Translations under genes and position numbers: made by a program
NCBI GenBank assembly: GCA_007449985.2
Contig: VIIQ02000078.1
Location: forward strand, 1-64,000
From: Desmodesmus armatus
Lineage: Eukaryota; Chlorophyta; Chlorophyceae; Sphaeropleales; Scenedesmaceae
Direction of reading: 5' to 3'
DNA length: 64,000 nt
In this document: positions 11,701 through 21,855 of the stretch, in pieces
Position numbering within the stretch: position 1 is the first letter of the stretch
Layout: every line of letters begins with the position of its first letter
The notes under the pieces: model-generated
The model's input: only the letters and a program-made list of their open reading frames with translations
Databases searched by the model: none
What the model was told of the DNA's origin: nothing

Positions 11701-14700
11701 CACCTGGTGGCCCTGACAAGGTGGCTGGTGGTTTGTCTCTTGTTGCGGGCGGGGTGTGTGTCGACAGAGGGAGTACTTGGATACATGCAAGCTCACTAAG
11801 GCTGTCCTACTAGATAGGCAAGCAACAGTGACGTAATCCCTCAGTACCGAACAGTGCGTCGGTGTGTGTGTGTGGGGGGGGGGTTCAGTGTGCGGGGTGG
11901 GGGGGTGTTTTTGAGACTTCTATGAAGTGTGTGCTGGTTGATCAGGCTGCTGCCACCTGGTCCAGGACGGTTGGGTCAAGAGGATGATCCACGGAAGTGC
12001 GGTCAGCAATCTGCACCTGGTGGCCCTAACACGGTGGCTGCGTGGTCTTGTCAAGATGTGGGTGTGGGGGTAGAGGTGGGGAAGGGTGCTCTCACTGTAG
12101 GCGTTTGCGTGTGTGTGCATTGGGGGGTGGGGCAGCTATGGGTGTGTAGACAGTGATAGAATATGGAATAGCTGACACATGAGGGGCGCTGGTTGACCGC
12201 CATGGACAACAGCACCGTGCGTTTGTGGGATGCCAGCCCTCTGACTGCATGTCTCCTCTCTCCCCCAGCAACATAGCCAATCAAATGTTGCAACTCAGTC
12301 GATAATTGACAAGCCTGCGTGCTGCCTCTTTTCTTGGCTTGTGCCTGCAGCTGACACACGATGGGCGCTGGTTGACCACTACGGACAACAACACGGTGCG
12401 TGTGTGGGACGCCAGCAACCTCTCGGAGCCTGTCAAGACCTTCACAGTGGCCTACCCGCTGGAGGCTGCCAGCTACTGCCCGGCAAAGGTGTGCAATGGG
12501 GTTTGTTACGGTGATGACAGGGGGAGGGAAGGGAGCCAATTGCGCTTGGCATGGGCAGCTGGGATGCCAGATTGCAGGCCGGTTGGGTTACTACTGGCTG
12601 CTGTGTGCTGCCAGCTACTGCCCAGCAAAGGTATGTGCTCACGCCAGTGGGATGGTTGGGCTGGTGTGATAGGGCGGGAAGGTGCCGAACAGACTCGGCA
12701 TGGGCAGCTGGAACGCTGAGCACAAGAAGGTGCACTGTTGACGGCATGTGGATTACTACTGGGTGCTGTAGACTCCATGTGACCATGAGCATAACTTGCA
12801 ACCAATATTGGCTGCCGCAGCAATGGGCCCTCCTGGACGCTTGATCGCTGCGATTGGTGTGGGCAAAGCAGTGTCTTGTATGATCTTGAAAATGTTGTCG
12901 TACTAGCAAAGCCCCAAAGGTGCCAGGGGACGAATGCTGCTGGCGAAGGGCATTGTCAACGGGCCTTGCTCTAATCAGCAGCAAGGAATGGACACTCAAT
13001 GTGTCAATGCTGCTCTGTCTCTGCCCTGCGCTGCCTCTTGTGTTGCAGTCCCGCTTCGTTGCTGGTGGTGGTGACATGTGGGTGCACCTGCACGACACAG
13101 ACACAGGAGCAGAGTTGGAGGTGAACAAGGGTCACCACGGCCCCGTGCACACAGTCAGGTGAGCATTGACTTGCATTGGTCTGGGAGTTGGAGGGGGGTC
13201 CGTCACAATCAGTGGCATCGTTAGGCTGGAGCTGGCGACAGATTTGTTTGAGGGGGTGAGGAACCTTTTTTATATTTGGGGGGGGGGGGGTACACCCAAG
13301 GGCACCTTCAGGCTAGTGCCCGTTCCTGGCTGGAAGTGGGATGAAGTATGCACAACCGCGACACGGGCGCAGAGTTGGAGGTGAACAAGGGACATCACGG
13401 CCCCGTGCACACAGTCAGGTGAGGCATGATTTGGGTGTAAGACACTTGGAAGAAGGACAGACGTTGCAAGGCCGAAGAGGGTCATACATCTTATGCAATT
13501 AAAGCACGGGTGCGAAGCGGCATGGATATTAGACCGTGCACAGCTTCAGAAAGGAGGCGGAGGGTCTGTCACGTTTGCAGTATGGGCTGGAGCTGACAAT
13601 GAATTTTGGAGGGGGGGGGGTGTTACATCCAAAGGCATTGTCGAGCTAGTGCCAGTTCCTGGCTGGGAGTGGGGTGGGGCGCAGAGCTGGAGGTGAACAA
13701 GGGTCACCACGGCCCCGTGCACACAGTCAGGTGAGGGTGAGGCGTGGCGGCACCCTTGCGTTTGGCATATATGATACATCTGTTGTTTTTGAGGTGGGGG
13801 AATTGCACGGCCAGAATCAAGGGCATTACCAGCTGGAGCTGGCAAAGGGTTTTGTGTGTGTGAGAGGGGGGGGGGGGGGGGCGTGGTACAGCAATGCATT
13901 GTGGGCTGGCGGTGGGTGCACCTGCACGATAGCGACATGGGCACAGAGTTGGAGGTGAACAGGGGACACCACGGCCCTGTGCACACAGTCAGGTGAGGGT
14001 TGACTTGTATGTGTGCTTGGGAAGAGGGGGTGGTCATGATGTTATCATGATAGTGACCACAGGCTGGAGCTGGCAAGGGGTTGCGCATGGATGCGCGGGG
14101 GGGGGGGGGGGGGGGTACATCCAAGGGCATGGTTGGGCTAGTGCCAGTTCCTGTCTGGGAGGGTGGCTCACGCACATGCTGTGACACGGGAGCAGAGCGC
14201 GGGGTGGGCAAGGGTCACCACGATCACGTGCACACAGTCAGGCTTTTTTAGGCAGCCTCCATCATGTTGTTGAGGCAGCCTCAATCACCAAAACAGTTGG
14301 TTGCTGCCTTTTTTACGATCGGACCTGCTGATGGTTGTCCCTTTGGCATATTAGTTATCTTAGGATTGTATCGCCTAGCTGGGTAGCGGCAGCTCCTGGG
14401 TGGTAGTCGGGTGGCTGCGTTGCACAACACCCAGTCCGGGTCTTTGCCGGCAGTGGGCAATGTCAATGGTGTGTTGGGAGCCTGTAGACCTGCAACATTG
14501 CAGGAGCTCTGCCACGTGGACTCTAGGCCAAGGTGTCTGAATGGCAGAGCTCCTGGAATGCTGCGTGTGAACATGTTCACCATACACTCTTGGCCTTTGC
14601 CCACCCCGGTCTTTGGGTCACGTCAGCAAAAGATGTTGCATCTTCTCAAGGGTCTCACTCCGGAGTGAGACATGTTTTCCGCGGATCAAGAGCAAGTGAT

Positions 14701-15794
14701 TGAGCGCATAATACGGCCGCTGTCCCGGTAGGCGGTGTCAGTGATGTGGCGGGGACTAGTAGGCATGCTACATTGCAGGGGCTCTGCCATTTGTAAGCCA
14801 CCCACAACAGTGGCTTACTAGTGGCAGAGCTCCTGGCCTGCTGCATGTGAACATCTTCACCTTACATCACTGGCCTTTGCCTACCTTGAGTTGTGGGCCC
14901 CGCTAGTATGAGGCTTGAACAATCAGTCATCCATTAGTATAGGCTTGAACAATCAGTCATCCAGCCATGACTTTGTCATCTGTGTTCGTCAGCCTTTTGG
15001 ACGCTGTTGACGAAGTCATGGCTGGATCACAGTTTTTTCAAGCCTCATACTAATGGGTGTGCGGCGTCCTTCATTGGTGGTGCTTTGCCTCCAGCCCTTG
15101 GCAGTTGAGCTTACTTGGCTGAGTTGTGTGTGGCCAGCCGGTGGCCACCCCTGGAAACCACAACAAAATGTCTGCCTATAGCGCTTTGGCCATGGCTGTG
15201 TTGATGTGAGGGTGCTGGTGCATCTGGGAAACAGCCATGCTCGGTTGATCAGGCTGGAGAGCACTGTTTTTTTTGTGTGGAGAGCACTGCTTCCTTGCTG
15301 AGTGCGTGCACATGTCATATGAAACACACGCTGGATTTTGGATTCTGTGCAGGTTTGGTCTTCAGGGCAACTCAAGCTAGGCCTCACTGCCTTCCCCCTA
15401 TGGTGATGTTAGCCTGTAGTGCACTGCTTCCTTGCTGCACCCTGCTCACCTTTGCTGCAAAGGAGGAGCTGTCTGGAGCCACAACTCCCGTGTGCCGGGT
15501 TGTTGTGCTGTGCTCGTAGATCAACGGTTACATAAGTCCCAGCCGGTGGGATTTAGGCTAAGCAGACCGGCCAGGTCAGCACCAACATCCCTCTTCCCGC
15601 CCTGCTCTGTTGTGCTGTGCAGGTTTGGTCCTGAGGGCAAGGAGTATGCGTCAGGCTCTGAAGACGGCACCATCAGGATCTGGCAGACCGACTGGCTCAC
15701 ACAGCAGCCCGAGCAGCAGCCACAGCAGCCACAACAGGCAGCGCAGCCGCCTGTACAGGCCAATGGCGGGGTACCCAACGGCAGGAAGGCATGA
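5789..15794 (+). CDS. STRAP: WD40 protein STRAP (serine-threonine kinase receptor-associated protein / UNR-interacting protein)
   Basis: Eight exons join in phase: 5789-5823, 6017-6055, 6530-6638, 10118-10295, 10566-10789, 12351-12488, 13049-13158 and 15623-15794. The product is 334 aa, close to the usual 350. All introns are GT-AG. Landmarks follow the STRAP order: [83 protein letters not shown] and [12 protein letters not shown]. These make about seven WD repeats of one beta-propeller. The C-terminal tail is Q-rich and ends NGRKA. STRAP proteins act as scaffolds in SMN/gemin-associated RNP assembly and translation control; that role here is inferred from the family. ATG 5789 is followed by a second in-frame ATG at 5792. 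Introns 3, 5, 6 and 7 are greatly enlarged by copies of the adjoining exon ends. Confidence 0.93.
6955..6970 (+). repeat. G16 homopolymer in STRAP intron 3
   Basis: Sixteen consecutive G on the sense strand, about 315 nt after the donor of the 3.5 kb third intron. A C27 run lies near the other end of the same intron. Confidence 0.95.
7150..8480. repeat. Diverged tandem minisatellite inside STRAP intron 3
   Basis: At least five diverged copies contain the same ordered landmarks: a gcgggtcaggcaggacaacc-like block, then gtggggatggtgcagtaac, then tggatgctgtgcacaag, then cgctgcactgttcctgctgg and atgtcctgccggt. Copies fall around 7210-7390, 7460-7650, 7790-7940, 8080-8240 and 8305-8470. A weaker trace continues near 8920 and 9140. 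Short ORFs here are repeat shadows. Confidence 0.75.
9783..10035 (+). pseudogene. Two decayed upstream copies of STRAP exon 4
   Basis: 9927-10030 has an acceptor (gggcag), then [22 protein letters not shown], nearly identical to the true exon at 10118. It carries one extra T (gattctggga versus gatctggga) that destroys the frame. A more decayed trace (gttgctgtgtggccgtg) starts near 9787. Both lie directly 5' of the functional exon, and the first is preceded by C27. Confidence 0.8.
9895..9921 (+). repeat. C27 homopolymer near the 3' end of STRAP intron 3
   Basis: Twenty-seven consecutive C immediately precede the pseudo-exon acceptor. It could serve as a polypyrimidine tract or pair with G-runs upstream in the same intron. 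Confidence 0.95.
10884..11290 (+). repeat. Four decayed copies of the STRAP exon 5 3' end plus donor
   Basis: Around 10884-10945, 11038-11075, 11128-11190 and 11232-11290 the sequence repeats gtggagcggcagct-acaacggagggggc-gtggggtcc-atggatgtgagt, which is the end of exon 5 (10735-10789) with its GTGAGT donor. Some copies keep a good donor; the one at 11180 has lost it (gatgtcagt). A (GGT)n/G run lies between the true exon and the first copy. Confidence 0.85.
11610..12055 (+). repeat. Intronic repeat pair in STRAP intron 5
   Basis: 11610-11737 and 11930-12055 share gtgctggttg..., ctgctgccacc-tgtccagga and cacctggtggccctgaca blocks in the same order. Period is about 320 bp. Confidence 0.65.
12181..12240 (+). 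pseudogene. Decayed copy of the STRAP exon 6 5' part
   Basis: gggcgctggttgaccgccat...aacagcaccgtgcgtttgtggg resembles exon 6 at 12361-12420. It sits just upstream of the true exon without a matching acceptor. A further trace of the exon 6 3' end (ctgccagctactgcccagcaaaggt) is at 12608-12635. Confidence 0.75.
13351..14245 (+). repeat. Four downstream copies of the STRAP exon 7 3' end plus donor
   Basis: Copies at 13351-13418, 13681-13730, 13911-13992 and 14189-14241 repeat gcagagttggaggtgaacaa...caccacggccccgtgcacacagtcag. The first three keep the GTGAGG donor; the last ends cagtcaggctttt and has lost it. The functional exon is 13049-13158, the only copy with the acceptor and SRFVAGGGD start. 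G-rich runs separate the copies. Confidence 0.88.
14496..14560 (+). ncRNA. Hairpin 1 in STRAP intron 7 (inverted repeat, possible small-RNA precursor or MITE)
   Basis: Arms 14501-14514 (caggagctctgcca) and 14542-14555 are perfect complements over 14 bp, extended by a further catt/aatg pairing to about 19 bp. The loop is 27 nt. It shares its 3' flank with hairpin 2. Confidence 0.5.
14771..14840 (+). ncRNA. Hairpin 2 in STRAP intron 7
   Basis: Arms 14776-14801 and 14810-14835 pair over 26 nt with a G:U and three mismatches; the loop is only 8 nt. The size and near-perfect stem resemble a plant or algal pre-miRNA, but transcription or processing cannot be seen. It is a diverged tandem copy of hairpin 1 with a longer stem. 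Confidence 0.5.
14931..15056 (+). ncRNA. Hairpin 3 in STRAP intron 7, arms about 48 nt
   Basis: Left arm 14931-14978 and right arm 15008-15056 are near-perfect inverted repeats bounded by CCATTAGTAT and its complement, with a 29-nt loop. A partial direct copy of the left arm (gtatgaggcttgaacaatca) lies immediately upstream at about 14907-14931. A MITE/foldback element or small-RNA hairpin would both fit. Confidence 0.6.
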
Positions 15795-16447
15795 TTGGAG
15801 GATGCTGGATGGTGTTTGCCGAGCAGCGACTTCATTTCGGCCAGGGAGGCAGGCAGGCAGGCGTGCTCGTACGCACAGCAGGTGGCCGCGGCAGCAGGTG
15901 TCAGCGTGGTGCTGTGCTGCTGTGGCGGGTGTTTGCTTCTCAAAGCAGACTCAAGTCAGAGTCGTTGTGTCCTGCTGGCAGTACAGTGGTGGCGGTGGTG
16001 CTGAGAGCGCCACGTGTCCTGCAGCATCATGGGAAGCACACATTTGCATTTTCCTGCCAGCATGGGTGTGGGTGTGTCTGTTACGGATGGGACGTTGGTC
16101 CCTGGTCTGATTGTTAGCACTCACAGGAAGTAACCTAGGTCTCTATGCGTATGGCGATGGTATGTGCTGGTGGAGGCTGGTGCCTCGTTGCCTGCAGGCC
16201 CAACAACTGACTGGGACCCTGGCCCAGCAGATGCTGCGGCATATCCTAGATGCTCTGTGCTCTTCCTTCGAACACTATCGCCAGTGCAAATTCGACTGTA
16301 TTAATGTAGTGGTTCATCATCAGCCAGACGCAGATGCAAACAGTATGACTTGACACCTGCGATCGATCTTCAAACTTCTTGGACCAAATGGCACAGTGTA
16401 GTTCATAGCACTGTCTGAGGGGCTCAAGTTGCTATCTCAGTCACCTA
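15795..16447. other. Intergenic region between STRAP and the MINPP gene
   Basis: 653 bp between the STRAP stop and the MINPP start. It must contain the STRAP 3' UTR and the MINPP promoter. I see no recognisable element. Confidence 0.4.
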
Positions 16448-18600
16448 ATGTCCAGCTACGCTTTTCCAGCGGCCTTTCATACGACTGGTCTGAGTTTCAG
16501 AACGTTGCAGCTGTTGCTGCTCTTGCTGTTCTGCTGGATGCGTGGAGCAGTGCCAGCAAGCAGCACTTATAGGTTCAAGCTGCACGACCATCTGGCAACC
16601 AAGGTCAGTACTGGCAGAGGTCTATGCTGAAGCGTCAACAGCTGGAGCTGCGCAGCATATGCATGCTGACAAGGCGTACAGTACTACTGAGCAGCTGATG
16701 TACCTAATCGTTGGTGTTTCAAGCAACAGCCAGGAATGAGTGTGCTCAACAGCGTAAGGCATGAACGGCGTATGCATGTTGCAGGCCCCATACGTGCACA
16801 GGGTTCGCTTCAAAGGTGCCCCTTCTATACACGACCTCCCTGACCCCCCTGGCTATGAGCCTGTGTTCCTCTGGCTGCTGTCAAGGCACGGCAGCAGATG
16901 GTGAGTCACGTAAAAGCACCATCACAACCTAGTGGTATCTTGGCAGCCGTGCTTGCTGGATCTTGTCGTGTGCAGCTGCTGCTCACGTCTGCATGATGCT
17001 GTCATTGGTTTGGTGGGTAGTGAGGTGCACCACGCTTGGTTTGGTTGCCTCTCCTCCTTCCAGCCTCCCAGCCCAGCAGCAAGGCAGTAGCAGAATCTGC
17101 AAAGGCAAGTCTTCGGCGCATGTTCTCTGTACCCCATGCATGGCGCATCTTCGTTTGTACCCCATCATGCTGGTGTCAGCATTGCCAATGTTTCGTGCCT
17201 CCTGCCAGGCCCACTGCCAAGAGGATGCACCAGATCAACGGCCTGGAGCAGCTCTTCAAGGTGGGTGGAGACTATAAGAGGGGGTGGGGGTGGTGGGGGA
17301 GGGGGAGAGAAGGCGAGAGGTATGACTCATATGGGGGGGGGGGGGCAATGGCAGGGCAGCGGGCTCGCGCGGGTGGGGGTGGGGGTGGGGGGTGTGAGGG
17401 GGGGGGGGGGGGGGGCACACTTGATGACCGTGGAGGGCAGGGGGCAAGGGCGTGGGGGCCACAGGGCGTGAGGGGGGTTGCACCAGATCAACGGCCTGGA
17501 GCAGCTGTTCAAGGTGGGTGCAGGCGCACATCAAGAGGGGGAGGGAAAGATGTGACCCGCTGGGGAGAGGATTCACCAGGGGGCGGGGGTGGGCAATGGC
17601 AGGGCAGGGGGCTCGCGGGGGGGGGAGGAGGGGAGGGTGTGTGTGTGTGTGGGGGGGGGGGGGGCTCTGCAGAATGCACGACAAAGCAGGGCAGGGGGTC
17701 AGGGCATGGGAACCCGAGGGGCGTGCAGCCGCGCAAGGGGGGCAATGTGCAGGGCAGGGCTTGGGGGACCAGTGGACGTGAGAGGGAGCGGAAGGGATGG
17801 GAGATGGAAACACGTTGTTCTGATTTTGTGGGGTGGTGAGGGGGGGGGTCAAGGGCGTCGAGTTGCCTGAACAGCAGTAGTTTGTGCAACGCTCTGTGAA
17901 TGGCAACTGCTGTCATGCATGATGGTGTGCTGCTGCCTTCACTGCATTTGCTGCATCTGCTGCTGCTGCAGGAGCTGTCACCCCAAGTCGCCCCAGAGCA
18001 CCGGGAGTGGATGCATGACTGGACGTCACCCACAGCACACATGGCGTTCATGGCAGGAGAGCTGCATGCTACAGGTAGGGGGCAGGTGGGGTGGGGTGAG
18101 TGGGGTTTTGAGGGGGGGGGCAGGGGGGGGGGGGGGGGGAGAAGGGCAGGAATCAGGGAGTGAGGCGGCCCACCTGAGGTCATGAGGGGGGGGGGGGGGG
18201 GTGGCTCACAGCACACATGGCCTACATGGCAGGGGAGCTGCATGCTACAGGTAGGTGGGTGCGGGGGCATTTGGGGGGGGGGGGGCAGGAATGGGCGAGG
18301 GGTGCCCACTAGTGGAAACAGGGGGAGAGTCACCCACAGCACACATGGCATACATGGCAGGAGAGCTGCATGCTACAGGTTGGTGAAAGGGGGGCCAGGG
18401 AGGGGGGGGGCAGGGGGGGGGGTTCAGGGGGGGGGGGAGAACGGCAAGAGTCAGGGGGTGAGGGTTCGGGGGTGAGGGGTGCACCAGGGAAAGGGGGGTG
18501 AGGAGGGGGGGGGGCACAGCACATAACTCATACATCATGTGTTGAACATATGGCATTCGTGGCAGGAGAGCTGCATGCTATAAGAAGGTGGAGGGGGGGT

Positions 18601-18631
<31 letters not shown>

Positions 18632-21190
18632 GGGGGGGGGCGGGGGGGGGGGGGGGTGAAGGCCAGGAATCAGGGGTTGAGGGCCCCCCGGGGGGGGGGG
18701 GGGGGGCACACATGGCTTTCGTGGCATGGGAGGTGCATGCTACAGGTGACGTTTGGTGGTGGGCTTGGGGTCCAGCTGCGTTGGGGTGGGGAGGGAGGCT
18801 CCTTCTGGGAGCCGGCAAAGTGCTGTGAAAGCTGCTGTGCTGTTGTTTGCTTTATAACACCATGGCTTGTGCTGTGCTGCGCTCTGTCAGGTGATGGTGA
18901 GATGATTGGTCTGGCGCAGCGTCTGCGCCAGCGCTTCCCCTCACTCATGGCTGCACCCTATGCCCCCAGGAGGTATCCGGTGATATCTACACAGGTAAAT
19001 GTGTGATGCATCATTTCTGGGGGGGGGGGGTTCAGGTGGATACGTGCACTGCTGGCTGTACTGCTGGGCAGTGCTGCAAACTCTGAAGTTGTTTTGTCAA
19101 ATGTTACACAATATGCAGACGTATTGCATGCCCGGCAGCACTTCCCTTCACTTGTGGCTGCGCCCTGCGCACCCAGGAGGTACCCGGTGATATCCACACA
19201 GGTAGGTGGATGGTGCAAGTTGTGTTCAAACTAAACACTGTTGCGTTGAAAAAAGTACACTGTTGGCTTTGCTAGTTGCATGTCCAGCAGCGCTTCCCCT
19301 CACTCATGGCTGCACCCTATGCCCCCACTGGGGGCACCTCGGAGGTAACCAGTCATGTCTACACAGGTTAGTGGGTGCTGAATGTTGCGTTCAAACTACA
19401 CACTGTTGGCTTGTTGCTAGTTGCACGTACGTCAGCGCTTCCCTTCTCTCATGACTGCACCCTATGCACCCAGGACGTAGCAAGTCATATCCACACAGGT
19501 GGGGGGTGGCACATTTGTTGAGTGGCATAATTGTGGTTGCATGCACAGTGTTTGTTGCCAATACCAATACTGCAGGAATTCAACCCTCTTCCCCGGCACT
19601 AGCCAGCAAGCAGATCTGCTCATGGGGGCTTTCACTTATATCAGCACAGTTCCTCTTCGCGTTGCATGCATGGGCGCCACCCCCCCCCCCCCATCCCCCC
19701 CGTCACCGCTGCACCCTACGCCCTCAGGAGGTATCCCGTCATGTCCACATGGGTAGGTAGTTGGTGCATTGTCCATGCAACACTGCACACTGTTGGCTAG
19801 CTGCATGTGCTCCTAGAATTTTCGCAACCCACACAGGTGGTGTGTGTGTGTGTGTGGGGGGGGGGGGTAATGGGTCAACTGCAGTGACACAGATGCAAGA
19901 TATTCGTGACAGGGTGGGCGGCCACGAAAGCAATAACCGTTATTATTACCTGCCATGTCCAAGCAACGAAAAAGGACTGGTACACATTTTATAAAAAATG
20001 GAATGATGCGCATTCAAGCATCTAGAACGACCCCTTTCTCGATGCCAGAAGCAGTGACATTCTCATTGACAGGAGCGGTGTGCAATGATCACCCGGTGGG
20101 TGACCCAGCCTTCCACCAACCCATCTGCCAACTGCTTGAACTCCTGAACTAAATCCTCAGCTCTGTGCCTACAGAGCAGCAGACTGCCCTTTCTTGATAT
20201 CCTCCAAGTGGCTTGGAAAATATCAAGAAGGGGCAGTCTGTTGCTCTGTAGGCACAGAGCTGAAGAATCTTGTTGTTGAAGTTTTATATTTTCCAAGTGG
20301 TATACCAGTACCACGAGTTTTTCGATATCCTCCAAGTGGTATACCAGAAGTGGTACCGGTACCACTTGGAAAATGTCAAGAAATGGCAGTCTGTTGCTCT
20401 GCAGGCACAGAGCTGAGGCTTCTAGCGCAAGTCAAGCAGCAGATTCCCGTGCAGACACAACCGCAGCCACACACAACATTTGATAGCGCGTCTGTCAGGC
20501 CACCCTATCATCCTCAATCAAGCCTGACCCTTGGTCATCACTCGAGCCTTGCCGTTGATGCCCTCCCCCCCACCCCCACCCCCCACCCCCACCCCCCAGG
20601 CAGGTGCCCTGAGCTGCTTAGTTGCATCCACACAGGTGTGGGTGGGTGCGTGAAAAGCGCGTACACTGAGCGGTGATGATGCATCGGCCAGCGCCCGCGA
20701 CAGCGACACAGACAGCGACGTCGACCCTCTCTGCCTGCACACCCCATGCATGGTTGCAATACCGGACTAGGATATGATGGCGCCACCACGCTGCCGGAGG
20801 CCGACCGCGCCATCTTGGAGCACACCGTGCGTGTGGCCGCCCTGTCATCTACACTCAAGTCTGACCGTTCATACCCCCCACCCATCCGCCCCACTACCCC
20901 CACCACCACCTGCACTGGCAGGTGCCCCAAGCCGCTCAGTCAGCTTCTGCCTTCTCACTAGGGTTCTTTGGCCGCTGGGTCACACAAATCCCCACAGCAG
21001 CCGCGTACTTACCCCTCCCCCCCCCTGCCTTGCTCCCTTCACCTGTGTACAGGTCCCCCGAGCCGCCCAGTCAGCTTCTGCCTTCTCACTCGGTTTCTTC
21101 GGCCGCTGGGTCACACAAAATCCCACAGCAGCTGACAACCCAATCCCCAACGCTCAGCAACATTCCACAGCACCAACAGCAGCAACGGCG

Positions 21191-21231
<41 letters not shown>

Positions 21232-21579
21232 TGGGTTCCCCAGCCTGTCGCAGTGAGCATGCTACCCCGCCAGGCGGACCCCCTGCTGAGGTTCTTTGAG
21301 ACCTGCAGGGCCTACAGGGAACATGAGGACACCACACGGCGGTGGCTGGTGAGCAGGCGAGCCGGGGGTGGGGTGGGGGGTGTCGGTGTGCTTGTGTGTG
21401 TGTTGCGGGGGGGGGGGGGGGGCTAGGGGGCGCGAAGCGATGGAGTACTATCTGTTGCTTTCCTTGCAGAGCCTACAGGAAACATGAGGACACCACACGG
21501 CGGTGGCTGGTGAGCAGGGCAGGGGTACTGCTTGCGTGTGTGTGTGTGGGGGGGGGGGGGGGAATGCCATTCACGCTTA

Positions 21580-21640
<61 letters not shown>

Positions 21641-21822
21641 GCTGCTGCTGCTGCTGCTTGCAGGCTCCGTGGGTGCGTTGCCAGATCAAGCAGCACATCA
21701 TACCAGGGCTCAGCCAACGCCCGGGCCTGGCCTCAAGCAGCATACACTCTCCGTCTGCCAGCTAGCTGCTTGCTCTGGATCTAAAACACCACCCTTTTCA
21801 ACAATGCTACCGCCATTCACAT

Positions 21823-21855
<33 letters not shown>

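Noticed and set aside
14240..14330. Apparent inverted repeat around ttttttaggcagc and gctgccttttttac
   Set aside because: Only about seven bases pair; the T-runs are on the same strand and do not complement.
17036..18351. Long Gly-rich (plus) and Pro-rich (minus) frames
   Set aside because: Produced by poly-G runs in MINPP introns 3 and 4.
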